Part shown: one piece after another, positions 1-63,814 of the stretch | How the letters are laid out: each line of letters begins with the position of its first letter | Position numbering within the stretch: the stretch's first letter is position 1 | DNA from: Oasisia sp. SBJ-2009 | Lineage: Eukaryota > Annelida > Polychaeta > Sabellida > Siboglinidae | NCBI GenBank assembly: GCA_964017155.1 | Contig: OZ024864.1 | Location: 31,455,184-31,519,183 of the forward strand | DNA length: 64,000 bases | Reading direction: 5' to 3' | The notes under the pieces: generated by a model | Told to the model about the DNA's origin: nothing | The model's input: the letters and a program-made list of their open reading frames with translations, nothing else | Database searches by the model: none | Program-made: the position numbers and the translations under genes

Positions 1-1450
1 TCTCCTGTCCTATAGGGTCAAGTGAAGGTGAAGGTGAAGGTCAGTCCTCATATAGCAGTGTCCAGTCGTTAGTTCTTAGACACACTTGAACTTTTTAAGT
101 CCAACTTAAAAACACATCTTTTTAATTTTTAATAGCATTTGTAAACTACTTGTAGGGTATTTCATAATGAATTTATTTTAACAGTAATTATAGTTTTTTA
201 AACTGACTTTATTATTAAGTTATTAATATATTTTATTATGTATTTATTATTTTATATATTTATTGCTGATAGGTTTAGCTTATGAACTAGGACTTTTAGA
301 AGCTTTATTTCATTATGTATTTATTAACATTTAACATTTTGTCTTTACGTGCAAGTTTAAACAGATTATGAATATTTAAAAAAATGTATGTGTTACAATG
401 TATTTCATGCGCCTCTGAGCAGAAATCTTTTTGGATATATGGTGCTTTACAACAAAAATTATTATTGTTATTAAGTCAACTCAAATGACTTTACATTTGA
501 AGACTACTTGTAGTGTGTAAATACAATGAATTTATTTTAACTGTAATAATGATTTTTAAAACTATTTTATTATCTTACTTTATTATTAATTAGTAACTTA
601 TTAATCATTTTTTTATTCATTTATTATTTTATGTTATCTATTAATTTGTTGATGATAAGTGTACTTCATATATTATGATTTTTACAAGCTTTGTTTATTT
701 ATCTATTATTATCATTCAACTTATTGTCATTGCAGTGTAGGCTGTGTTTATTACGTACATTTTATATATTCATGTCTTATCAACGTTTTATTTTATACAC
801 CTCTGAGTATATTCTGGATATACGGCCCTTTATAAATAAAATTATTATTATTTAGTATTATTATTGCAGCCATAAAAGAGCTATTATTTCCAGTGACACC
901 TTCATTCATCAGGGCAGTATTCAGCTAAGATCCAAAAATTGCATGAAGCCAATATTAACATATGTCCATCGTTGGACAGAGCTAGGTATACCGATTCATG
1001 CAGAAGAATGAACTATGGCGGTGTTGGCTAAATGAAATTGCTTAAGTTTAAATAAAAAGGCACTAAAGATAATTTGAACGTTAATCACTGTAAGAATGCA
1101 CCCCACTTCAAATGTGAACAAAAAAATTAGATATAAACATTGATTGACAGAACTATACACAATTGCTGATTATTACCAACAATATTGTCTCAATCATAAA
1201 GAGACAATGTCAAAACACTCTTATTACATAACTGTGTTACATTTCATAAGATAACTTTTACTATAACATCTTGCCAATTAGAAACGCATTTTTTTACTGT
1301 GTCATAATAACCTTTTATTTACTTTGATTATGCGCACTTTAATTACAAGAAATCCTCACTTAACGTGGCGCAATTGTACATTTTGCTTCATGCTGCCTGA
1401 CCTGGCCCATTTAAAAACCGAACTCAATGACCTTTGACCTACATACACAC
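1..1450. repeat. AT-rich intron of NWD-like gene with two LINE-type 3' tails
   Basis: Bases about 90-470 and 475-860 are diverged direct copies of one AT-rich sequence. Both share ACTACTTGTAG, AATGAATTTATTTTAAC and a tail with a CCTCTGAG box, GGATATATGG or GGATATACGG, a short spacer and an ATT-rich run. The 'gcgcttta-taaa-taaaattattatt' type of tail is usual at 3' ends of invertebrate non-LTR retrotransposons. From 860 to 1450 I see no exon or clear repeat. Confidence 0.55.
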
Positions 1451-1684
1451 CTGTTCCCTCTTGGCTCTCTTCTCCTCCGTCCGTGCGTTGTAGTACGGGA
1501 ATTTGCTCTCCACCGGCTGCAGTACGTATGCCGCTGGTACTGCATTTTCGTCCCGGGCGTACCAAGTGTCAAGCAGTGTCACATCCTTAGAGACTACTAG
1601 CGCCGTCTGGCGGAGAAGCTCAAACTCTTCCGCCTCGATACTCGTCACAATCGGAGAGTCGCCGTATTTGTCCCCGATGAGGTA
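1451..1684 (-). CDS. NWD-like exon 4
   Basis: 78 codons after CATGTGCAG, beginning YLIGDKYGDSPIVTSIEAEE and ending ...TEEKRAKREQ before the donor GTGTGT. It includes LLDTWYARDENAVPAAYVLQ, the most recognisable NWD-type motif. No following exon is visible between 1 and 1450, so the next one should lie off the window. Confidence 0.88.
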
Positions 1685-3087
1685 CTGCACATGAATAAAT
1701 GAAGTCTCCATTTTGTTGTCATTGCTTCAAATAAGCGTTTTTACCAAGTCAAAATAACTTGTTATCAATCCCTGTGCAAAATGTTGATTGACCAATCAAA
1801 TTACTTGTCTGAGACTATTAAAAAATCTGTATTTATATATTTAACTACCAATGGTATATTGATGTTTCATAATTTACACATGTGTAACTTAGCTTGTCTA
1901 GTTAATTCACTTCTGCTTGGTCTTATAATAGCAAGTTTCAGTCATTATTATTACACTTTTATTATTATATTAATTACTATGGTTTATATTTTATTATTTT
2001 AGTTGACTGCAAGCATTACGGAGAAGAATTTTAGTTTGGATTATAGTGCATAATGAAGCTATTATTACTGTTTCATTATTGACCAATCAGGTTGCTTGAT
2101 ATAAGCCACTGACATGATTTGTTTTGCACATAGCAGACAGGTGACATGTCTGTCCCCAATCACAGAAACCCTGGCTGTCACCACCCTTTGTCTGCCTGTC
2201 ACTGGTGCTACCAAAGGTTGACAATTAGTCACTCAGCCATCAAGAAGTTGTCTAAAAACCCTGCTTACAGTGCAATAATTGTCAACAGATGTAGTTCACA
2301 AGAGATGAATAACAATGCATGTTCAACATTTCTGTTGGTTATATACATATTGTGTACTTTATCAAGAAACGTCACTGCTCATTTTGTTCTAGTAACATTC
2401 TTTAATAAAAAATTATATTTATAAATATCTGGTAGGTCCATACTTTATATAACACCAAATTCCATGTTTATATATCGTTTAATGCTGGCTTGCATGTTAG
2501 CTACAACATTGCTGATTGATAGTTTGTTCTCACAGATGATACAGTTGTGACTGGCAAAGCCTATAAACTAGTTCAACTTGGAAAAAATTCTGCACGTCTC
2601 TTAGGGGCTCGGTCAGGGCTAGTTTGCATGGCCATGATGATGATGTGGATACATGACAAATTGACCAGGACTGACCACGATGCAGGACCCAAGTGATGAC
2701 CGACAACACTTCTGTATCTCCCCCAGACTTGTCTCCCTGGCCCCCGGCTCCGTCACGTCCTCAGGGTGGGCGCCCCACTGCAGGTCCACCACCTGACAAG
2801 TGCAGCACAGGTTATGGTTAATAACAGTGTATTGTATTTGACATAGTGCTAGACACATTTTCCAATTGTTTGTGACAATTTATGGCATGTACAATGCAAA
2901 TAGAGGTTTTTTAAATTCTCTTAATAAACATTCTCTACAAATATTATGCAAACTATTTTAATAAAAATATAAACTTATATATATATAATTTATATATATA
3001 TATATATTATATAATATACATACATATATAAATATATATAATTTATATATATATACATATTTATATATGCATGTATATTATATAATA

Positions 3088-3118
<31 letters not shown>

Positions 3119-5578
3119 AATTATATATATATATATAAATTATATATATATATATGAGTTTATATTTTTATTAAAATAGTTTGCATAATATTGTATATAT
3201 AATGAAGAAGCAAAAACCAAAAAATTCTTCCAAATAGATATTGTCCATTATGCCTTGAGAGTGGGTATCACATGTGTGTTTGTAGTTTATTTCAGGTCAA
3301 AAAGCACATCTCAACTGGCTTGTAAGTGTATGAGTTCATATCCTCACATCCACCTGAGACTGGCAAATTTTGTTCCTGCATAAAGCTCTGTTATGTTATT
3401 AGACTAAAAACAAGAGCTGATGGAAGTGAATCTTTAGACATGCAATTAGAATTTACCTGCAAGTCCAATCCTTTTGTATGGCAGTAAGTTCTGAGTTGAG
3501 GAACAGCTTCACTCGCTAAAACATTGCGTTCATGCTGAAAGTCTACAATAAAGAACACAGTGAGAGTGAGATCAAAGTAAGATTATCAATTCAAACAGCA
3601 AAAAAGACCTAAATCATAATAGACATCTTATATGAATAAAATTTGGTGCAGATAAAATAATTCAATAAATTCCTAGGCCATTTAAATGAATGTACATATT
3701 TCACCTGATCTGAACTGAAGTGCTGTTCAAAACTTGCAAAAAGTATGCAAAACACTCTACAAATAATTAACTATAATATATTGCTAACTGCAAACAAGCA
3801 CATGTGCTTCAGTTGTGGAGTCGTACTAACCCAATAAATCCTTCATTCCACAGCTCAAATCACAAAGGAACGCACTCGATCCTGAGCCCATTATACAGGT
3901 GGTTCTGATTTCATAATGGTCGAGTAATTACCTAGCACTGAAGCACATCAACGTTGTCGTTAGAAAATCATTACACTCATTGTGAGTGATACAGTGGGTC
4001 ACAATAGGCTAGTGCAGTCATTCAAACTACAGCTCAATACAGTTCACGTCGTATGTCAGCTGACAGAGCTGTCAATACATATCATACTGTAGTTTATTCT
4101 GTCCCAAGTACAGCGGTATATTGTCATACAAAAGAATTCAATACAAATACTTTAACAGGCACTTGTGGCTTGCTCTGTTTATAGTACTACGTACTCTGTG
4201 TTCAGCTAACCTACTTGTCAATAGATTTATACCGTCAAGAGTCGCGTCCATGGTGTGCAAGTTTGAGCAATGCAAGTAGACTTCAAACGTTTATCTAATG
4301 TCAATTTTGTAACATGTGTCGTTTTTAGATTTTCTAGTTACTTTGACATTGTAGTTATTTTGCACTATTGTTTATATGATAACATTTTGAGGAATTATAA
4401 GGCAAAATATTTAATGTTTGGACCCTAGAATAATTCATGTGATTACCATATGTTTGTGTGCAGTGTTGCTGTTTAATTATTGTCGGGGTTTGTATTTGAC
4501 AGAGATGACCAGGGATAAATCACATGGAAATATCACAGTCTAAGAGATTTAATACCCATAGTGAGGCTCACTATAACCTACCAACTGCACCCCCCCCCCC
4601 CCAAGAGACCAGTTTGTTAGCTGCAGCCCCTCAAAACTAGACTTTCAACTGCACCCCATCAAAAGTATACCTTCGACTGCACCCCTAAAACAAGACCTTC
4701 AACTGCACCCATTCAAAAGTAGACCTTCAACTGCACACCTCAAAACTAGACCTTCAATTCCACCCCCTCAAAACTAGGCATCCAAATGCACCCCTTCAAA
4801 ACTAGACCTTCAACCTCCAACTGCACCCCTTGAGACCAAACTTCTAACTGCCCCCCCCCCCTCTCATCAAGACCAAACCTCCAACTGCACCCCCCCCCCC
4901 GAGACCAGACATCCCCCCTCAAGACCAGAACTACAACTGCACCCCTTTGATACTAGAACTCGAACTGCAACCCCTCGAGACCAGACCTGCAATTAGACCC
5001 CCTAGAGGTCGAACCTCCAAATGGACCCCATCAAGACCAGACCTCCATTGGAAACCCCTTGAGACATGCAGACCTTCAACTGCACCCCCTCGAGACGAAA
5101 CCATCAACTGCACCCCTTTGAGACCAGACTTTCAACTGCACCCCCTCGAGACCAGCTAGACCTCTATTAGGAACCCCTCGAGACCAGACCTGCAATTAGA
5201 CTCCCTCGCTTTCGAACCTCCACATATGCACAAGTCCGTGACCTTTAAAAACCATCACCAACAGCCTCTCCTGATGCAAAAAAAAACGCCCCAGGCCCCC
5301 TAGACCTGCAGTCGATATTACATTGAGTCGATTGACACAACTCCACAAGCCAAATATAACGTAAGACCTACCTACAATGCACCGGCTTGCAAATCCGCAA
5401 TGTGACATTGTATAATTACACACAACAGTCAACGCCGTCGAAAAACCTTACCCGTAAAGCCAGAGCTTATGAACACTCGGACGACATTGGACTTCTCCGG
5501 CGGTAACTTATCCAGCGCTCCCCGCAAAACCCTTTCGAAGGCCCCGGGGCCCATCGCTCGGTGTCTGTCCACGGACAT
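1451..5578 (-). CDS. NWD1/NWD2-like protein, DUF4062 N-terminus (exons 1-4; rest off left edge)
   Basis: Four minus-strand exons join in frame to 188 codons. The product begins MSVDRHRAMGPGAFERVLRG, continues VVRVFISSGFTDFQHERNVL, then VVDLQWGAHPED, GSCIVYLIGDKYGDSP, IEAEEFELLRQ and LLDTWYARDENAVPAAYVLQ. From family knowledge, RVFISS.F.D..ERN, DL.WG...E, (L/I)GDKYG and WY..DENAVP are the hallmarks of the DUF4062 domain that precedes NACHT and WD/TPR repeats in NWD1/NWD2-type STAND ATPases. Phases agree (1,0,0). The first ATG after an in-frame stop at 5641-5639 is at 5578. NACHT and repeat domains would lie beyond position 1. This N-terminus cannot separate NWD1, NWD2 or an expanded invertebrate paralogue, so no symbol is given. 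Confidence 0.87.
1685..2675. other. NWD-like intron 3
   Basis: AT-rich intronic sequence on the gene's minus strand. It has scattered short open frames with no protein character. I see no repeat family or RNA gene in it. Confidence 0.6.
2676..2792 (-). CDS. NWD-like exon 3
   Basis: 39 codons between CTTGTCAG and the donor GTCAGT, reading VVDLQWGAHPEDVTEPGARE, then an EIQKCCRSSLGSCIV tail. The DL.WG motif and the (E/L)I..C..S.G.C.V run join directly to YLIGDKYG of the next exon, as in the family. Confidence 0.87.
2940..3192. mobile_element. AT-rich palindromic MITE-like element
   Basis: The arms AATATTATGCAAACTATTTT (from 2940) and its reverse complement (ending 3192) are identical over about 36 bases. 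They enclose some 180 bp of TATATA-rich sequence that is itself largely self-complementary. The whole can fold into one long hairpin in NWD-like intron 2. No clear target-site duplication can be read because the flanks are AT-rich. Confidence 0.6.
3233..3393 (-). mobile_element. Partial copy of the GCTTTATGCAG hAT-like MITE family
   Basis: Retains the interior (TTATGCCTTGA, CACATGTGTGTTTGTAG, TTTCAGGTCA) and one end (CCTGCATAAAGCTCTG), but lacks the other TIR. Strand is given relative to the orientation that starts CAGGGCTTTATGCAG. Confidence 0.65.
3457..3542 (-). CDS. NWD-like exon 2
   Basis: 86 bases after TATTGTAG, ending CAG before GTAAAT. With the G from exon 1 it reads DFQHERNVLASEAVPQLRTY then CHTKGLDLQ. 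This matches the DUF4062 stretch with ERN...V.P.L...C...GL.(F/L)Q. Confidence 0.87.
4575..5215. repeat. C-rich minisatellite, about 22-30-bp units
   Basis: Repeated 'gacc-a-gacct-caactgcacccc' units (GACCTTCAACTGCACCCC, CTCGAGACCAGAC) diverge along the array. Several poly-C tracts of 9-14 bases interrupt them. The array lies in NWD-like intron 1, ending about 240 bp from exon 1. Short open frames here on both strands are repeat artefacts. Confidence 0.85.
5452..5578 (-). CDS. NWD-like exon 1 (coding part)
   Basis: Encodes MSVDRHRAMGPGAFERVLRG, a linker, and NVVRVFISSGFT, leaving one base (phase 1) before the donor GTAAGG. VRVFISS.F opens DUF4062. The reading frame is closed upstream by TGA at 5641-5639. 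The exon is markedly more GC- and CpG-rich than its surroundings, as expected of a 5' exon. Confidence 0.83.
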
Positions 5579-6060
5579 GGTCGTCGGGACGTCCGATCGT
5601 TGGCGTCGTTGCCTAGCGCCACGGGCCACCCAGTCCAGTCAATCCAAGAACGTCGCCCGCTAACACCGTGTAATACGGCGCTTTATCGCGCATAACAACA
5701 CCGGCGTTCCGCTGTATGAGTTGCCTAGGACGCGACTAACTCGAGTCAAGCGCTCCAGCCGTGATCTCTGTTCAGCGTTAGCTCGTCCGTGCTTTGCAAA
5801 TTGCAGTGCAGCCGCTAAGGCGTAAGCTGCATTGAAACGTTTTGTACACCGCGGCGTTGGTGCACAGCACGTACAATCAGTCGTTCAGAGACAATTAACA
5901 TAAGGACCTTAGATTGCTGGGTATAGGTAAATAAGGAGGTAAAGGTATGTTGCCGTGAAATTATTCTACTCTGCATGGCGCGCGAGTCGATCTTTAATCC
6001 CGACTTGATAGATCCGTCATTATCCGAGGTGCCATATTGGCGGTCGTGGGACATTTATAG
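5579..6060 (-). promoter_or_regulatory. Putative 5' region/promoter of the NWD-like gene
   Basis: A GC- and CpG-enriched stretch of about 0.5 kb directly upstream of the first ATG, in contrast with AT-rich flanks. The position is the evidence. No TATA box is placed convincingly, and the transcription start is unknown. Confidence 0.4.
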
Positions 6061-6734
6061 CCATGCCGTGTGTCCCACAATGGCGAAATCGTCGAAGACG
6101 CTTTTGATCGACACGATAGACTATTTTAACTGAGTTTTTTATTATTTAGTTCGCGTACATGCACTTTTTCGATATTTAAAATTAACAACTATTTTAGTAC
6201 CTGATAGGTCCTATATGAGAGCGACTGTTACGTTTTATTAGGAGTTACTGACCAGTTTAGTTCAATTTTTTGCACTTATTGGCCTGACGTTGCATATGTG
6301 AATACATAGCCTGTAGCAACTATGATAGCTAGGCCCTACCTCACAGTACCCCTGTACTCATTTCCATTTGTGTTTTATGTTGGCTGGTATTATATTCGAA
6401 CTGTATATTTGGGCATAAAGTCAATAAACGTTCTTGCTTATGATAAACATTATACACACCATAAGCACCAGAGTGGATTTATTTTGCATTGCATTTAATA
6501 AATCCGCACTGTCTAAGAAAAGATCTATCCACTGAGTCAGAGCAGAAGCCGACAAGAAAACTTGCAAAGGAAAAGTAGATAACTTGTAGGAGAAATTAGG
6601 CTGTACTCGGCCTAACAAATCCCTTTGAACGTGTGTGTCTCTCACTCGTCTGTAAGTTAGCTGATGCTCCTCTGAACAGAATTAGCACTGCTGCATGAAA
6701 CTGTTTAGTTTATTTAGCGAGGACGCCATCTTCC

Positions 6735-9345
6735 GTGTGTGTAGTCTCAACGACTTGGAATACTCTTTCTTCTGGAGTGACAAACCCGAAGGAGAAAGAA
6801 CGGAGGCCGGAGTGGGCTTTGCTATTAAAAAAGGATTTCGTCACAAAGCTGACAGAAATGCCACGGCCAGTAAGCGACAGAATCGTGACGATGTGACTAC
6901 CTCTGAGCAAGAACAACTTTACTACAATTATCAGCGTTGATGCTCCAACAATAACAAAGCCAGATGAATTGAAGAAGGCCTTCTACCACCAGCTGGCAAG
7001 TGTGCTCCGTGGCATCCCTCATACATATAAGCTACTGCTGCTAGGAGACTTCAATGCGAGGATAGGAAGAGACAATGAAAAGTGGCCCTTGGTCATGAGC
7101 AAACATGGGATTGGGAAATGCCATTCCAATGGCAAGCTTCTACTGGCTCAATGCTCTGAGTTCGAACTGATAGTGACGAACGTCAAGCAGAAGACCACTT
7201 GGATGCATCCTCGTTCCAGACACTGGCATATGATCGACTTCATCATCACGAGGTGTCGGGATAAGATGGACATCCACAGTACCCGAGCTATGCGTGGAGC
7301 TAACTGTTGGACCGATCACCAGATGCTGAGGTCAGAAGTGGCTTTCGGAATACGACAAAAACACAACAGGCAAGGGACAAGTAAGCCGACCAAGCTCAAC
7401 ACAGCAAAACAAAGTACCATCAAACACAAGGAGAGTTTTGAGCAGGATATGGACAGTGTTCTCGCCCAATAGTAGGAGAAGGAAAGCTCAACACCAGGCG
7501 ATGAATGGGCAGCTCTGCAGCAGGTCGTATAAAACACAACCAAGAGAGAAAACACCAGGAGTGGTTTGACCCCAACGACCAGGACCTACAGACTCTTATC
7601 AACAGAAGAAACCAAGCCCTTCAGAGAATGTTGCAAACCAGGAGCACTAGATCTGCAGTATACAAAGATGCCTGCAGACTGCTACAAAAAAGCACCCTTG
7701 CACTGAAGTCAGACTGGTGGGAAAGGAAGGCAGTGGAGCTGCAGAGAGCTGCTGACAGAAACGACATGAAGGGCTTCTACAGTGGATTGAATGAAGTGTG
7801 GGGACCCAAGAAAAATGGACCTGTTCACATGAAATCAACCGATTAAATGGAGACCTTCTCTGATAGCAAGAGAGTTGTGGCAAGATGGAGTGAACACTTC
7901 CAGAAGCTACTCAACGTCCCTGGCGACATAGATCATGAAGCTCTGGACAACATCCCGCAGCGCATTACCAAGACAAGCCTCGATGATATGCCAACAATGC
8001 CTGAGATGGCTAGAGCAATCGCCGGCCTGAAAGATGACAAAGCACCTGGGGGAGATGGAATTCGTGTTGAAATATGAAAGCACAGAGCAGACAATATGTT
8101 CAGCAAACTGCACCAACTAATCACCAATGCCTGGGAAGTAGGTTCTGTACCACAAACATGTAAAGATGCCAGCATTGTAGCCATCTACAAGACAGGTGAT
8201 CGAACAGACTGTGGAAACAATAGTGGGATCTCTCTTCTTTCCATAGCAGGCAAGATCTTCGCCAGGATCCCCCTCAACATACTATCTACCCACGTAACAC
8301 CAGAGGTAGTTCCGGAGACATATTGTGGCTTCATAGGTAACCGGAGCACCGTGGATATGATATGTTGTCTCCGACAGCTACAAGAAAAGTGCATTGAGCA
8401 GGACCGACCACTGTACATGGTATTTGTCGACTTCAGTAAGGCGTTCGATACAGTTTGGAGGATCGGGCTATGGCCGCTACTAAGGAAATACGGATGCCCA
8501 GAGAAGTTCACAGCTATGATCTCTCGGAATCGTTCAGTGTTACAAATGGGGTCAAGCAAGGTTGTGTACTACCCCCTCGCTCTTCTCCATCTTCCTCTCA
8601 GCAATGCTTGACGATGCTTTCCGTGACATATGAGATGGCGCCTATACACAGTCGAGACAGAGCGCTGACCTATTCAACGTCGCACACTTCAGAGCGAAGA
8701 CCAAAACTACTCAGATACTGATGAGAGAGCTGCTATTCGCAGATGACAGTGCACTGGTTGCACACTCTGCTGAAGAGATGCAGAATATAGTGGATGCTTT
8801 CTCCGATGCGTCAAAGAAGTTTGGCCTGAATATTACCATCAGGAAGACCGACGTACGTGCTGTACCATCCCAACTCTACAAGAAACCGAGAGGAGGATGT
8901 CATGGTTGATGGAAACAAGCTGAACTCTGTTCTGGAATTCACCTACATCGGAAGCACTATATCAAGTAATGCATGCATTGACGATGAAATACAGAGGAGG
9001 ATGGCCAAGGCTAGTGCATCTTTCGGCCGGATACGCCAGAGACTCAGGAACAACCACCATGTGTCCATGGGGGTAAAAGGCAAGACACACCGTGCAATCG
9101 TGATGTCCACCCTCCTATATGGAGTCGAGGCCTATGCAGTGTACAGATGACACGTGAAAAAGCTGCATGCCTTCATGATGCGACATTTGCGTTCGATCAT
9201 GAGGATAACCTGGATGGACAAAGTGACAAACAAGGACATACTCGAACGGACAGGGCTGTCATCTATTCAGCTGTGTTACCTGGGTTATGTGGCTTCTGAG
9301 CTATACGAGCACGTCATAGATTCCCGACGTAGAATAGAGAGGGAC
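6735..9345 (+). mobile_element. Degenerate RTE-type LINE (endonuclease + reverse transcriptase remnant)
   Basis: An ORF2-like coding region broken by several stops and frameshifts. In order: EN start (EAGVGFAIKKGF near 6810; SDRIVTM and TIISVDAPTITKP near 6880-6965), EN core LLLLGDFNARIGRD (7036-7077), HMIDFIITR and TRAMRGANCWTDHQMLRSEV (7228-7340); then RT parts KAPGGDGIRVEI (8039-8076), GISLLSIAGKIFARI, YMVFVDFSKAFDTVW, VTNGVKQGCVL, LLFADDSALVAHS (8730-8770), and the C-terminal YIGSTISS...LLYGVEAYAVY and KDILERTGLSSIQL. The RGANCWTDH endonuclease motif and C-terminal block fit RTE-clade elements often annotated as 'craniofacial development protein 2-like'. It is 5'-truncated, inactive, and ends in CA/CG microsatellites. 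Confidence 0.85.
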
Positions 9346-9397
9346 AAAGAGCACACACACACATCGCGTCACCACACACCGCGTCACCACACACACA

Positions 9398-9445
<48 letters not shown>

Positions 9446-9488
9446 CACAGTGTCATGCACACACATACACACACACCACACGCACGCG

Positions 9489-9519
<31 letters not shown>

Positions 9520-9520
9520 A
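9345..9520. repeat. CA / GCAC / CG microsatellite
   Basis: Alternating purine-pyrimidine tracts: (CACACA), (GCAC) repeated about nine times, and a CGCGCGCGCG core near 9485. This type of tract can adopt Z-DNA. It directly follows the LINE remnant. Confidence 0.95.
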
Positions 9521-9552
9521 AAATAAACTATTCGTCGAATGCGTATAACAAT

Positions 9553-9592
9553 GACTATGGGGCAAAGTGCACCTGGGATGGACTTTGCCCCA
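9553..9592. repeat. Short hairpin-forming inverted repeat
   Basis: TATGGGGCAAAGT and ACTTTGCCCCATA are perfect 13-base complements separated by about 13 bases. It could be a degenerate TIR pair or a local palindrome; no function is implied. Confidence 0.55.
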
Positions 9593-9599
9593 TATGACG

Positions 9600-10230
9600 A
9601 AATTTGAGATATGTCGTGGACGCTCATTAAAAGTAATTTTTTCGCTGATATGACGGAGCTACATTTCTGCAATTATGATTATATTTAGATAACATATAAT
9701 ACATGTAACTGTATTTACCATTTCCCCCTAAGACAAAATTAAGGGGGTCAAAACATGGGGTGCAATTGTATATTTTCGTTACGCGCCACCTCGCTGATGT
9801 TTTCATAAACAATTTACGGACAGTGGTGGCGCACAGCGGGACACCGCGAACAAGGGTTGGTTAGGTAGCTCCACCATGTGGCCTAATTGCAGAACTAATA
9901 ATGACTTGCTCGTGCAGTCAAGCAATCAAATAAATTAAAACGCGAGTTCCAAAAAAAAATTAATTTAGCTATGCGTTAATATAAATTATGTGCACAAATG
10001 GATTTTAGTTGTGAACAGTTAAAATCGCAGCAAATTTTTTTTTTAATAATAATTATCCAGTTGCATTAAAACATGTAGTGTCATTGTTTAAGCAATTCAT
10101 GAAAATAAATACGTTATAACAATAATATTGCTTATATGCACACAACTTACAATGTTGTATTATAATAGACCCCAGTATAATTAATGTCCACATTATTAAT
10201 GGGATTATTATATTTGACTACGCGCACCTG
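9600..10230. other. Intergenic sequence between LINE remnant and INPP5A promoter
   Basis: AT-rich sequence in which I recognise no gene and no clear repeat family. Confidence 0.5.
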
Positions 10231-10615
10231 TGAAAGGTCGACAGTGGGTTTTATTTTTCACACCAATGTATGTTCACCTTTAGTCTCTGACGACACCAGA
10301 CGCGACTTGAGTTATTTATAGTGTCTGCATCACGCTCGGGTACCGACAGAAGAACGACAAATAAGACATTTATTTGGCACATACGTCGCCCGTCAATTCT
10401 CGCATGGGCTATAATTGCGCACGACACCCGCCGGCCCAGTCTAGTGACGTCAATCACTTCCGAGGGTGAACGTATAGTCGGCGAAGCGAAGCCACGGATA
10501 GTGCGATAACCGTAGTGACGTAAACACGGGGAATTTTTGTACTTTGTGTATTATTATGACAGCGTGCTGTGCGTTTTGGAGCAATCGATAGCGCTGTGAC
10601 GACGTTGTCGGCGCC
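10230..10615 (+). promoter_or_regulatory. INPP5A: INPP5A promoter / 5' region with CRE-like sites
   Basis: GC and CpG content rise sharply from about 10230 to 10700 around the INPP5A start codon. A perfect CRE palindrome TGACGTCA lies at 10445-10452, and a half-variant TGACGTAA at 10516-10523. From family knowledge these bind CREB/ATF factors. The transcription start is not visible, so use as promoter is inferred from position. Confidence 0.5.
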
Positions 10616-62646
<52,031 letters not shown>

Positions 62647-62670
62647 GTAAGTTGTGACATAAGTATGTCT

Positions 62671-63801
62671 GATGACACACAAGGCCGGTCCAACACGTGT
62701 TCCTAGCATGATGACACACAAGGCCGGTCCAACACGTGTTCCTAGCATGATGACACACAAGGCCTGTCCAACACGTGTTCCTAGCATGATGACACACAAG
62801 GCCGGTCCAATACATGTTCCTAGCATGATGACACACAAGGCCTGTCCAACACGTGTTCCTAGCATGATGACACACAAGGCCGGTCCAACACGTGTTCCTA
62901 GCATGATGACACACAAGGCCGGTCCAACACGTGTTCCTAGCATGATGACACACAAGGCCTGTCCAACACGTGTTCCTAGCATGATGACACACAAGGCCGG
63001 TCCAACACGTGTTCCTAGCATGATGACACACAAGGCCTGTCCAACACGTGTTCCTAGCATGATGACACACAAGGCCGGTCCAACACGTGTTCCTAGCATG
63101 ATGACACACAAGGCCGGTCCAACACATGTTCCTAGCATGATGACACACAAGGCCTGTCCAACACGTGTTCCTAGCATGATGACACACAAGGCCGGTCCAA
63201 CACATGTTCCTAGCATGATGACACACAAGGCCGGTCCAACACATGTTCCTAGCATGATGACACACAAGGCCTGTCCAACACATGTTCCTAGCATGATGAC
63301 ACACAAGGCCTGTCCAACACATGTTCCTAGCATGATGACACACAAGGCCTGTCCAACACATGTTCCTAGCATGATGACACACAAGGCCTGTCCAACACGT
63401 GTTCCTAGCATGATGACACACAAGGCCGGTCCAACACATGTTCCTAGCATGATGACACACAAGGCCGGTCCAACACATGTTCCTAGCATGATGACACACA
63501 AGGCCTGTCCAACACATGTTCCTAGCATGATGACACACAAGGCCTGTCCAACACATGTTCCTAGCATGATGACACACAAGGCCTGTCCAACACATGTTCC
63601 TAGCATGATGACACACAAGGCCGGTCCAACACATGTTCCTAGCATGATGACACACAAGGCCGGTCCAACACATGTTCCTAGCATGATGACACACAAGGCC
63701 GGTCCAACACATGTTCCTAGCATGATGACACGCAAGGCCTGTCCAACACATGTTCCTAGCATGATGACACACAAGGCCGGTCCAACACGTGTTCCTAGCA
63801 T
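62671..63801. repeat. 39-bp minisatellite, 29 copies, next to exon 9 donor
   Basis: Unit GATGACACACAAGGCC, then GGTCC or TGTCC, then AACACGTGTTCCTAGCAT or the ACATGT variant; exactly 39 bp for 29 full units. Two main variable positions (GGTCC/TGTCC; CGTGT/CATGT) mix along the array. A period of 13 codons keeps frames open on both strands (388-400 codons, e.g. MMTHKAGPTRVPS), but they run through an intron and begin in repeat units, so I treat them as artefacts. Confidence 0.97.
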
Positions 63802-63814
63802 GATGACTTACTGT

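Noticed and set aside
5469..5663. Plus-strand 64-codon frame opposite NWD-like exon 1
   Set aside because: It is the complement of the supported exon, in a GC-rich stretch that is poor in stops by chance.
7505..9597. Separate small genes in the 7.5-9.6 kb region
   Set aside because: All are broken pieces of one LINE coding region (RT and C-terminal motifs in order), not independent genes; the last one runs into the CA/CG microsatellite.
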